A DNA stretch of 64,000 nt from Thermoplasmata archaeon (GTDB taxonomy: Archaea > Thermoplasmatota > Thermoplasmata > Thermoplasmatales > Thermoplasmataceae): the NCBI GenBank assembly GCA_021850505.1, contig JAJZLW010000122.1, positions 1 to 64,000 on the forward strand. The letters run 5' to 3'. The translations under genes and the position numbers were made by a program. The notes under the pieces were generated by a model. The model ran no database searches. It was not told where the DNA came from and saw nothing but the letters and a program-made list of their open reading frames with translations. The stretch's first letter is position 1; each line of letters starts with the position of its first letter. This document shows positions 46,445 through 54,969 of the stretch, in pieces.

Positions 46445-46771
46445 ATGTACAATATAGTACTTGGGGAATTTCATCCCTCGACTATCTGCGTTGAAAGATC
46501 AAAATTTAATGATTCGCTGAAGGACATCATATCTCTAACTGACGTCGAAACCTCAACAGAAAGTCTCCAGGAGTATATATCAAATTATGCAAGGACTGAT
46601 GAGATTAAGCCGGACGATAAGACAATTGGATTTGTGGTTTTCAATTTACAGAAGAAAGTTCTCTCGATCTCCCTCGCTTCCCTCGATTTGGAGATGAGCG
46701 CGGTTATTTCCTCCTTAAAAGACCAGATTCAGAGGCTTGGATTCAAGGTAGAACTTGATCTGCCCGAATAA
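46445..46771 (+). CDS. Unknown protein, ~108 residues
   Basis: I do not recognise it. It reads MYNIVLGEFHPSTICVERSKF, followed by a helical middle and an end with TIGFVVFNLQKKVLSISLASLDLEMSAV and GFKVELDLPE in parts, a mixed alpha/beta protein with no membrane segment. It lies 25 bases after the peroxiredoxin and may share its message if the hairpin between them reads through. Confidence 0.6.
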   Translation: MYNIVLGEFHPSTICVERSKFNDSLKDIISLTDVETSTESLQEYISNYARTDEIKPDDKTIGFVVFNLQKKVLSISLASLDLEMSAVISSLKDQIQRLGFKVELDLPE

Positions 46772-46894
46772 TTTATTGGAAGAATATATTCAGAAACCAA
46801 GGTAATTTAAGGGTTTACATCGTTATTTTTAAATATCATATTGCGAACACTTGGTTCCTCTTATCATTAATATTCTTTAGTAAAGACTTAAATA

Positions 46895-49800
46895 ATGAGT
46901 CATTATGCGTATGTTGTGGATTGTGTGAAACACTTTCTTAAATCTTCACAAAAAAGTTTCCCAGTGCTTGTTGTCTTGATGTTTTTGTTTTCTGGGTTTT
47001 ATATTGTTGCCGGTATAAACCAACCGGGCAATACTGGAAATCCATCACCAATAAACACTCCTTATGTGTCTACTTCAAACTACGAAGTAACTTTTACAGA
47101 GACGGGATTGCCCAGCGGGATGAACTGGGGAGTTCAGGTTGGTTCTTTCTATGTAAGCGGAAACACTTCATCCTTGTCAATTCAACTTCCAGACGGATCG
47201 TATAACTATTACGTCTTTGAGTCCGGGATTTCAGATTACCTTTATTCCGGGTTTATATCAGTTTCCGGGAATTCATTAAGCCTGAATTTTAATTTTTACA
47301 AGGTCAGCCTGCAAACCGATGTTGGCCCCGGCTCAGAGTTATATATCGAAATTACAAATTCAACAGGTCTATCTATAATCACTATCATTACAAACGGTGA
47401 GAACCTCTACTTACCAGATGGAAACTTCTCTTATTCCCTCGGAATTTACAACCTTACTGATAACAATTGTTATCGAACTGGTGGCGGGTATTTTTTAGTC
47501 AATAACTCCGGTGTAACGAAGACTTTTGCTTTTGACAGAATTTTATTTTCAACCTCCGGTCTCCCTGCGGGAGTTAACGCTTCTTGGGAAGTCAGCGTCT
47601 ACAATGCTAAAAGTGGAATAAGTGCATCTTTGGTTACATATAACTCGTCTCTTTCATTTTACCTGCCGTCCGGAAATTATTCATACAGTGCGAGCGTTGA
47701 TGAAGCGGAATTCTATACTCCAGGTTATTCTTACTTTGCCAGGGGTTATATTAATACCTCTATTAGTTCAGTTGTTCCAACTTTTATCTTTAAAAATGTT
47801 GTGTTCACTTCCACTGACTTGCCATATGGTTCGTACTGGGGCATTAGTTTATACAATTTTTCTATTGGGTCGTATTTTACTTTTCAGGTCAATTCATCAC
47901 TTTCAAAAATATCGGCATATCTTCCGTCCGGTTCATATCAGTATGAGAGCGCGTTATTTTCTCCTTCAGATCTAAATTATCCGTCCTATCAGAATTTTAG
48001 CTCCGTTGACCTCAATGTATCTGAAAATACAGTTAAGATGGTTTCCTTCCATGGAGTTTATAATTTAACATTCAACGCAAGTGGTTTACCTGGCGGAAAT
48101 ACCTATAAAATAATTCTGAATCAACTTCCGTCTTTAGATCTGTCGTCCTCTCACTCAATAAGTGTATTTATTCCGAATGGATACTATACCTATACAGTAA
48201 GTAATAACCAGGCGTCATTTTCCACTACATATAGGGTTGAGATAAATAACCAGTCAGCAGTTGTTAATCTTGACTTCTACCCGCTTGAATTCAAGGTTAG
48301 CGGACCGCCTTCCTATTTCTGCTGGGAGTCTGAACTGTTCAATACTTCAAATTCTGCTTTCATTGGTTCTTCTCTGACGGTGTTCAATAATTACACATAT
48401 TACCTCCTTCCGGGGAATTATTCGTATACTTTTCATACCTCAATTGACCAATCCTCTAATTATCCGGCTAATGACGTTGGAAATGCAACCACTCCTGGAA
48501 AAGTATCAATTACTGATGGTCCCTTCATACAGGATGTTTCATTTAACCTGGTGCCGGGATATTATTATCTTGTTTTGGACCTAAAGTTTTCAAGCTCTGC
48601 GTTCATTTATTCTCTTTCACTGACCAATAAAAGTGGTTATTTTGATTATCATTATGATTTTTATATTTATTCGTCTGTAAATACAATGACTTTCATAGTA
48701 CAAAATGGAACCTATAGTTACTATTTGTATGTTGACTACAGTTATCGCTCGACAACTTTTTCAGGAAATATACGCATAAATGGTACTACAATCATTAAAG
48801 CAATTGACTTAACCGGTCTAAACAGTGCATTTAATGTTCATTTCCTGGAAACTGGCTTGCCATCTGGTGACAGGTGGAGTGTCACTATCGACAATATATC
48901 ACACAATTCCACATCTGATTCGATAAATTTCGCCTTCATCTATCCGCTTCCGCTTTCCCAAACTTATCTTTCTTTCGTTGTCGTCGGGCCTTCTGGTTTT
49001 TCGCCTTCTCCAGAACATGGATGCATAAATGTCAATTATGGATCAAGGATTAATCTGAATGTATCATTCTCGAATTCCATAAATCCCCTGGGACATGTAA
49101 GTTCCACTATACTCAGCAATACAAACAGTGTCATGAATGGTATCTTTTATACTGACTGTAATTTTTATTGCAATCCGAACACCGGTGGAGTATACGTCAT
49201 GACTACTGATCCAAGTAATAATCTGGTATACTTTGTATCCTATCATAATAGGAATGAAATTTCATCGCTTAATATATCATCTGAAGTTGTTAGACCAGTA
49301 GAACAGGTAAGTTGTTGTCTTAATTCATTGGCGTATGATTCACAGAATGGCATGCTATATTTCGACGCTGGTTACATTATTGGTGAAATATCCACGTCCA
49401 GCAATAATCTCATTCTTCAGCAATCAACTTTATCATTCTATACAAATGATCTCTTATACAACCCGTTAACTAATTTGCTGTATACGTATTCACCAGCCAA
49501 CGGGAACATTAGCATATTCAACGCCACGACATTAAAGATTACTGATTCTTTGAAAGCTTCAACAACTCCAAACACTGGTGTCGTAGAAAGCATGACGTAT
49601 AATCCTGTGTCCGGTGACGTAATAATCAAATATTTGCAATCCTGCAGTTTAGGTGTTCTAGACATTAATAATAATTCTCTGTCCGCAGTCAAACTTAATT
49701 TCTACCCTACTTCTATAACCTATGACACATCAACTAATACTGTAGATGTTTTTGGCGTCAATTGTTCCGGGTATTCATTCACCGGTGTTTTTGAGTCCCT

Positions 49801-50209
49801 CAATGACAGAAATTATTCAGTGGTAAAATTAAAGAATATATCAGAAATAGTCACCTCGTCCTATTTCAATCCAAACAACGGGTACTTTTACCTGGTCGTA
49901 TATAATTCCACTAGTTATCTATACGATTACGGAAACGTGTTGGTGTTGAATGGACAGAACTGTTCTTTATTGGGCACAATCACCGTTGCTTCAGATCCTA
50001 CTGACCTCATCTATGTTCCAGGCTATAATGTTCTTGTTGTGTCTTCAGGATTATTTGGAATATTATCTATTGTTGAATTACCTGGGCACCCATCGAGCAA
50101 TATTGCTTTCATAATTATTCTGGGATCGATTGTTGCTGCGATTGTCATTGTTGGTTCTGTGACCGCTCTCATAATTTCAAGACGATCAAAACTGAAATCC
50201 GCGAAATGA
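46895..50209 (+). CDS. Large surface protein with ETGLPSG-type repeats and beta-propeller
   Basis: The 1104-residue protein has an N-terminal hydrophobic helix (about 22-42, signal or anchor, no twin Arg) and a C-terminal helix (~1069-1090) followed by RRSKLKSAK, fitting a Sec-exported protein held by its tail. Between lie about eight imperfect 80-95-residue beta repeats starting near 67, 137, 217, 304, 392, 466, 561 and 650; several open with TGLPSG or SGLPxG and close with LPSGxYxY. From ~728 to 1060 there are propeller-like repeats (DPSNNLVYFVS, YDSQNGMLYF, YNPLTNLLYTY). It is rich in Asn-x-Ser/Thr sequons, so probably glycosylated. Confidence 0.85.
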   Translation: MSHYAYVVDCVKHFLKSSQKSFPVLVVLMFLFSGFYIVAGINQPGNTGNPSPINTPYVSTSNYEVTFTETGLPSGMNWGVQVGSFYVSGNTSSLSIQLPDGSYNYYVFESGISDYLYSGFISVSGNSLSLNFNFYKVSLQTDVGPGSELYIEITNSTGLSIITIITNGENLYLPDGNFSYSLGIYNLTDNNCYRTGGGYFLVNNSGVTKTFAFDRILFSTSGLPAGVNASWEVSVYNAKSGISASLVTYNSSLSFYLPSGNYSYSASVDEAEFYTPGYSYFARGYINTSISSVVPTFIFKNVVFTSTDLPYGSYWGISLYNFSIGSYFTFQVNSSLSKISAYLPSGSYQYESALFSPSDLNYPSYQNFSSVDLNVSENTVKMVSFHGVYNLTFNASGLPGGNTYKIILNQLPSLDLSSSHSISVFIPNGYYTYTVSNNQASFSTTYRVEINNQSAVVNLDFYPLEFKVSGPPSYFCWESELFNTSNSAFIGSSLTVFNNYTYYLLPGNYSYTFHTSIDQSSNYPANDVGNATTPGKVSITDGPFIQDVSFNLVPGYYYLVLDLKFSSSAFIYSLSLTNKSGYFDYHYDFYIYSSVNTMTFIVQNGTYSYYLYVDYSYRSTTFSGNIRINGTTIIKAIDLTGLNSAFNVHFLETGLPSGDRWSVTIDNISHNSTSDSINFAFIYPLPLSQTYLSFVVVGPSGFSPSPEHGCINVNYGSRINLNVSFSNSINPLGHVSSTILSNTNSVMNGIFYTDCNFYCNPNTGGVYVMTTDPSNNLVYFVSYHNRNEISSLNISSEVVRPVEQVSCCLNSLAYDSQNGMLYFDAGYIIGEISTSSNNLILQQSTLSFYTNDLLYNPLTNLLYTYSPANGNISIFNATTLKITDSLKASTTPNTGVVESMTYNPVSGDVIIKYLQSCSLGVLDINNNSLSAVKLNFYPTSITYDTSTNTVDVFGVNCSGYSFTGVFESLNDRNYSVVKLKNISEIVTSSYFNPNNGYFYLVVYNSTSYLYDYGNVLVLNGQNCSLLGTITVASDPTDLIYVPGYNVLVVSSGLFGILSIVELPGHPSSNIAFIIILGSIVAAIVIVGSVTALIISRRSKLKSAK

Positions 50210-50348
50210 TAGTATTATGAATAAAATGCAAGGTGAAAGTATTTTTATTTTCTATAAATTACTTTATTCATAGCGCAAAATGAGCATTATTTATCCTAAA
50301 TTAAATGCCGCCTTTAAAACTTAAATACTACTGTTTGATTAGTTAAAC

Positions 50349-50633
50349 ATGTTTGATTCACCAATCGAGTGGGCAATAATTGTCCTTGTGATTCTGGTCC
50401 TTTTTGGTACGAAAAAACTGCCGGAATTTGCCAGAAACATCGGAAGGGCCACAGGCGAGTTCACCCGGGGGAAAATGGACGTAGAGCGTGAGCTTAGAGC
50501 CTCAGCCTCTGCCTCGGCATCATCATCAAATAAAAACGTTGCTGATGCAGCGAAGGCGCTTGGTATAGACACAGCAAATAAGGATGACGCTACGCTTAAA
50601 AATGAAATAGCAGAAAAACTCAAGACATCTTAA
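50349..50633 (+). CDS. tatA: Twin-arginine translocase subunit TatA
   Basis: The 94-residue protein has a single membrane helix (WAIIVLVILVLFG), the FGTKKLPEFARNIGRATGEF hinge/amphipathic helix and a Ser/Ala-rich charged tail. TatA forms the pore for folded proteins. It ends with TAATG overlap into tatC, so the pair is coupled. Confidence 0.95.
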   Translation: MFDSPIEWAIIVLVILVLFGTKKLPEFARNIGRATGEFTRGKMDVERELRASASASASSSNKNVADAAKALGIDTANKDDATLKNEIAEKLKTS

Positions 50634-51454
50634 TGGAATATGAAGGTTACCTTAACCTCTTTCTCTCACATCTCGACGAGCTCAGACTGAGGTTATTGAG
50701 GATTCTCAAGGTTTTTTTTATTTTTTTTGCAATTTTCCTGATTTTTGACCTGCGGACGGTATCTTTCCTTGGTTTTAATTTTCCATTCTTATATCCCGAC
50801 TTTTTCCACAATATTGGAGCTCAATTCTTCACTTCTATCGAACATCACGTTCTAACCAAAGGGTATGTTACCATAACGCTGAATCCAACTGATGGTGTTG
50901 TGGCAGATTTTTACAGTGCCATGTTTCTGGGTTTTGCCATGACATTACCGTTAACAATTGACCAGATAGGGAAATTTGTCTCTCCGGGATTGAAAGCAAA
51001 TGAGTCGCAGGCACTGAGATCTGTTGTAGTACCTGGTTCACTGCTCTTCATCTTGGGTTCATTTGTAGGGATATATTTCTTCTTGCCAGATCTTTTCAGG
51101 ATTTTCTATCTTTATGATGTGGGACTTGGAGCGGTGCCGGATCTAAGTATCAGTAAGCTTGTCTCGTTTATTTTTATCTACACGCTTATTTTTGGTCTTT
51201 CATTCGAGGTCCCAGTCTTCATGGTGATGCTGAGCAGGTTCGGAGTCATTTCAGCATCATACTGGAAAGAAAAATGGCGATATGCCGTAGTTGGCGCATT
51301 GCTTTTCGGACTGATCCTGTCACCCGGTGTGACCGGCTTCACTATGATGGCAATGGCAATACCCATGATACTCCTGTATTTCGCCGGCATCTATTTTGCC
51401 AGAAAAGCAGAATTAAAATATAGCACGGAACAAGAAACTGTCGTGGATGCCTGA
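50633..51454 (+). CDS. tatC: Twin-arginine translocase subunit TatC
   Basis: The 273-residue protein has the N-terminal FLSHLDELRLRLLRI motif and about six membrane helices, with the larger external loop after the first. TatC binds the twin-arginine signal. The start overlaps the tatA stop by one base. Its stop directly abuts the stop of the convergent nuo-linked small gene at 51455. Confidence 0.95.
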   Translation: MEYEGYLNLFLSHLDELRLRLLRILKVFFIFFAIFLIFDLRTVSFLGFNFPFLYPDFFHNIGAQFFTSIEHHVLTKGYVTITLNPTDGVVADFYSAMFLGFAMTLPLTIDQIGKFVSPGLKANESQALRSVVVPGSLLFILGSFVGIYFFLPDLFRIFYLYDVGLGAVPDLSISKLVSFIFIYTLIFGLSFEVPVFMVMLSRFGVISASYWKEKWRYAVVGALLFGLILSPGVTGFTMMAMAIPMILLYFAGIYFARKAELKYSTEQETVVDA

Positions 51455-51703
51455 TCAATACATTGTAAGGTTAAATTTCTCGTCCGCTTCTTCGTATGTT
51501 TTTCTGTCCCGAATGTTTAGAAGCCTAGAGATTCTTTCCATATGATCAGCATCAGATCTGTCATATAGTTCTCTTCCCAGGGCAAGCCTGGATAAGGTCT
51601 CATCAAAATATACCCATTCTCCGTGTTTTCTCAGACAGTGAACGCACTCTGCGGCTTCATCTTCATCTTTATCCGCGTGAATAAAGCATTCCTTGTAACT
51701 CAT
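51455..51703 (-). CDS. Small putative zinc-binding protein, last gene of nuo operon
   Basis: I do not recognise this ~82-residue acidic protein. Its first 30 residues hold CFIHADKDEDEAAECVHC, a C-x2-H-x11-C-x2-C arrangement like half of a B-box zinc finger; the rest is helical (RISRLLNIRDRKTYEEADEKF). The ATG at 51703 overlaps the stop of the upstream gene (ATGA) and has GAGGTG nine bases before it, so it is preferred over the GTG at 51715. Position at the end of the nuo operon suggests a helper for complex I or its iron-sulfur clusters; this is inference. Confidence 0.65.
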   Translation of the reverse strand: MSYKECFIHADKDEDEAAECVHCLRKHGEWVYFDETLSRLALGRELYDRSDADHMERISRLLNIRDRKTYEEADEKFNLTMY

Positions 51704-52065
51704 AGATCTGAGCACCTCTTTGCATTGAAATCAGGAAATTTTACGCTGTACCGATCTATCATAATTCTAAGATAGTAGACGAGGTTTTCCAGATATTCAG
51801 ATGCTTCGTCCGGGCCAACCTGAGGAAAGCCCGCTTTTCCGATCTGGTCGGCAAATTCGAGGATCGAGTCGCATTTCTCTTTGCCCTTGAGGATATCATC
51901 AATTCTGCGGAGCAGGTTAAGAGCTGCTTCGTATTTCTGCTTCTTTGTAATGGCGAAAGCGGTCGAATAGGAGAGGATCTTTCTACCTATCCTTGATTCT
52001 GCATCATCGATTTCACCAAACATCAATGCGCTCCTTACAATTTCCAAATCTGTGATCACATTCAT
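51700..52065 (-). CDS. Unknown helical protein coupled to nuoN
   Basis: I do not recognise this ~121-residue protein. It is all helix, with EIVRSALMFGEIDDAESRIGRKIL and YEAALNLLRRIDDILKG in parts, resembling TPR- or HEPN-like hairpins. The ATG at 52065 is one base after the nuoN stop, with GGTGG six bases before it; a TTG at 52077 is less likely. It overlaps the zinc-binding small gene by four bases. It is probably translated with nuoN. Confidence 0.65.
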   Translation of the reverse strand: MNVITDLEIVRSALMFGEIDDAESRIGRKILSYSTAFAITKKQKYEAALNLLRRIDDILKGKEKCDSILEFADQIGKAGFPQVGPDEASEYLENLVYYLRIMIDRYSVKFPDFNAKRCSDL

Positions 52066-52066
52066 T

Positions 52067-53482
52067 TTAACCACCAAACAGTCCGCCTGCCATTGGCAGA
52101 AGTGACTGGAAAATGCTGAAATAGAAGAAAATGGCCACCACTATGACAGCTGAAAAGTAAACCGGAATCTTGACGCTGGCCGGTGTCTGGAATTTATTAT
52201 CATCCGGGCTGCCTGAGTACATTATTATCATCACGCGGAAATAGTAGAAAACGGAAATTGCACTGTTCAGTATTGCAACTACGGCGAGCCACCATAATCC
52301 TCCCTGCACCAGGGAAAGAAACAGGTAGAATTTGGCAAAAAATCCTCCAGTAAGAGGTATTCCAGCCAGTGCCAGAAGCAGGATTGAGAAGGAGAGGGCA
52401 ATACCTGGTGATTTCTTCGACATACCAGATAGATCGTCTATCTTGGGAGATGTCATCTTAAGAGAATTCATGGTCAGGAATGCCCCTCCCTTCATGAAAA
52501 TATATACAAGAGAATACAGCATTCCGGCAGCAACTGCATAGTTCGTTGCAGGGCCATTGGACGTATAACCCGCAACAGCGAATACAAGTATAAGGTATCC
52601 TGCCTGTGCAACGCTTGAATATGCAAGCAACTTCTTGAGATTGGTCTGGGATAATGCCGATATATTCGCATACGTCATCGTTGCAACTGCAAGTATGGCG
52701 AAAAATCCGTAAACATAGCCACTCATTCCGGAGAAACCGACAATGAAAACCTTTAACATGATCATAAAAGCAACCAGTTTGCTTCCTGTGGACAGAAAAG
52801 CAGAGACAGAGTTTTCAGTCCCGTCATATGTGTCGATTGCCCATTGATGCATCGGAAATATTGCAAGCTTGAATCCAAAACCTATAATAAGGAGGCCCAG
52901 TGCAATAAGCATGTCTGGTGAGGAAGAAATGTGTTCGAGAGATGAAAGGTCAAATGTGCCCGTTGAAAGAAAGAAGTAGGACAACCCGAGGATGATGAAA
53001 GCTGTTGCCACAGTTCCTGTGAAGAAATATTTTGTGGCTGATTCAAGAGTGCGTTTCGTCTTGTGATAACCAGCTATTACGTATGTTCCAATGCTCACGG
53101 CCTCAAAGCTTATGAAAAGTGTAATGAGGTTATAGCTGAATGCAGCAACAACCATTCCAACGGTCACAAAAAGCAGCATGGCATAGAATATCTCACTTCT
53201 GTTTCCAATATTCCTAAGTGCAGGATAGGTTATGAAAGCAGATGATACCACAAATAGAAGGGCGAAATATACAGTAAAATCGTTGAACACAAAATAATCT
53301 GATAGATCAACATTATGCGGCAGATAAAGTATCAGAAAGAATGAGAGAATAAATGCGGCGAATGCTACAGAAGCATAGACCACGGATTTAGCTCTTAAAA
53401 TGCCAAGGGCCAATATTATAAAACCAGCAGCGCCAAGCACGAATAATGGATAATAAGTTTCAAGTGAATACAGTGTTATCAT
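52067..53482 (-). CDS. nuoN: Complex I subunit NuoN-like
   Basis: The 471-residue membrane protein is a Mrp-antiporter-type proton channel with about 14 helices. Landmarks: EAVSIGTYVIAGY with the key Glu in helix 5, the broken helix with HQWAIDTYDG, a Lys in helix 12-type region, and KLLAYSSVAQAGYLI. Overlaps nuoM by four bases. Confidence 0.94.
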   Translation of the reverse strand: MITLYSLETYYPLFVLGAAGFIILALGILRAKSVVYASVAFAAFILSFFLILYLPHNVDLSDYFVFNDFTVYFALLFVVSSAFITYPALRNIGNRSEIFYAMLLFVTVGMVVAAFSYNLITLFISFEAVSIGTYVIAGYHKTKRTLESATKYFFTGTVATAFIILGLSYFFLSTGTFDLSSLEHISSSPDMLIALGLLIIGFGFKLAIFPMHQWAIDTYDGTENSVSAFLSTGSKLVAFMIMLKVFIVGFSGMSGYVYGFFAILAVATMTYANISALSQTNLKKLLAYSSVAQAGYLILVFAVAGYTSNGPATNYAVAAGMLYSLVYIFMKGGAFLTMNSLKMTSPKIDDLSGMSKKSPGIALSFSILLLALAGIPLTGGFFAKFYLFLSLVQGGLWWLAVVAILNSAISVFYYFRVMIIMYSGSPDDNKFQTPASVKIPVYFSAVIVVAIFFYFSIFQSLLPMAGGLFGG

Positions 53483-54969
53483 AGAATTCCTCCGGCATAA
53501 GCCTCAATCGGACCATAGAATAAAGTAGGGAATATCCCCAGTATGAGTATAATTATGAATATGATTAGTAGAATTGCGAGTGCAGGACCACTTATGTCAG
53601 ATATCTTTCCAAGTCTTTCATTGTATGGTCCGTAAAGTGCTCTCTGCGCAGCCCATATGTGATATGATGCGGTAATAAGCATTCCGAATACGAGCAAAAA
53701 TATCCAGTATCCAATTGTCTGGAATGATCCCACCAAGATGGAGAATTCACCAACGAAACCTGCGAGGCCCGGAAGGCCAAGTGATGCAAGGAGGCCCCCC
53801 AGCATAAGTGTTGAGAGGAACGGTGCTTCTCTGTAAATTCCTCCAAGGGAGGGTATCCTCTCGCTTCCTGTCTTCTGGTAAATGAAATAGATTGATGCAA
53901 ATAATAGAAGCATGATTATCCCATGGGTGGCAACCTGGAACATGCCCCCGGAAGCTGAAATTAGGGCATTCTGGAAACCTGGATCTATAAGGGATGCACC
54001 GAATGCGATTGTGACAAACCCCATGGAAGCAGCACTCGCATATGCCATCATTCTTTTGAGGGATTGCTGAAACATGGCTGTGAGTGCAAAATATGATATG
54101 CTGATCAGCCCCAGTGCAATTATAATGGCAAGCCCTGTGTATCCTATCAGATTTGCAAACGGGAAAATTATACCAAAAAGGCCGTATCCACCCATCGCTG
54201 AAAGAGCACCTGCAAGTATAATCGTAGTCGGGTATGGGGCCACCTCGTAACTATCTGCGACCCAGGCGTGGACAGGAAAAGATGGAAGTTTTACAAGGAA
54301 TGAAATAACAAAACCGAACAGGATAAAGAACCTTGATATCGAAGGTAAGAAAGATACAAACTTAGCTGAAGTCATAGCAGCAAGGAGCGGTGTCATCTGC
54401 AGGGTAAGCACATGATAGTAGAGATCGTAATATGAATAAAGCGCAAATATAGAAAGCAGCATGAAGATTGATCCTATGTGCGTGTAAACAAAGAATTTCA
54501 GTGAAACAGGCTCCTTCCGGTTCCCACCAAACCTGCCTATCATGAAATATACTGGAACAAGAACAAGTTCCCAGAAGATGTAGAAAAAGATGAAATTCCT
54601 GGAGATGAGGAGGCCAATCATACCTGATTCTGTCAGGAGGATAAGCATCATCATATTTTTGCCAAATTTCTCCTCATCGGTCAGGAATGAAGCAGCAGCA
54701 AAAATTATTCCCGTAAGTATCAACAGCGTGTCAGAAAATCCAGAAACACCTATGGAGAAATATATTCCAGCAGATTTCGATAATGCGATGTTTGATACTG
54801 AGAGAAAACCGCCAGTATAACCGGAAGCAAACCTGAAAATGCTGTAAAGCCCGATTGCAATTGCTGTTACGGATGTTGAGATCTTAGTAAAATAGCCGCT
54901 TCCCTTTTTTAATAGGAACGCTATCAGCGAGGAGAGCAGGACCCATAGAAAGATGTAAAGAACTATCAT
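53479..54969 (-). CDS. nuoM: Complex I subunit NuoM-like
   Basis: The 496-residue antiporter-like subunit has FWELVLVPVYFMIGRFGG, the LPSFPVHAWVADSYEVAP broken helix, and LKRMMAYASAASMGFV. The conserved Glu (WELV) and Lys residues of the proton path are present. Overlaps nuoL and nuoN by four bases each. Confidence 0.95.
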   Translation of the reverse strand: MIVLYIFLWVLLSSLIAFLLKKGSGYFTKISTSVTAIAIGLYSIFRFASGYTGGFLSVSNIALSKSAGIYFSIGVSGFSDTLLILTGIIFAAASFLTDEEKFGKNMMMLILLTESGMIGLLISRNFIFFYIFWELVLVPVYFMIGRFGGNRKEPVSLKFFVYTHIGSIFMLLSIFALYSYYDLYYHVLTLQMTPLLAAMTSAKFVSFLPSISRFFILFGFVISFLVKLPSFPVHAWVADSYEVAPYPTTIILAGALSAMGGYGLFGIIFPFANLIGYTGLAIIIALGLISISYFALTAMFQQSLKRMMAYASAASMGFVTIAFGASLIDPGFQNALISASGGMFQVATHGIIMLLLFASIYFIYQKTGSERIPSLGGIYREAPFLSTLMLGGLLASLGLPGLAGFVGEFSILVGSFQTIGYWIFLLVFGMLITASYHIWAAQRALYGPYNERLGKISDISGPALAILLIIFIIILILGIFPTLFYGPIEAYAGGIL

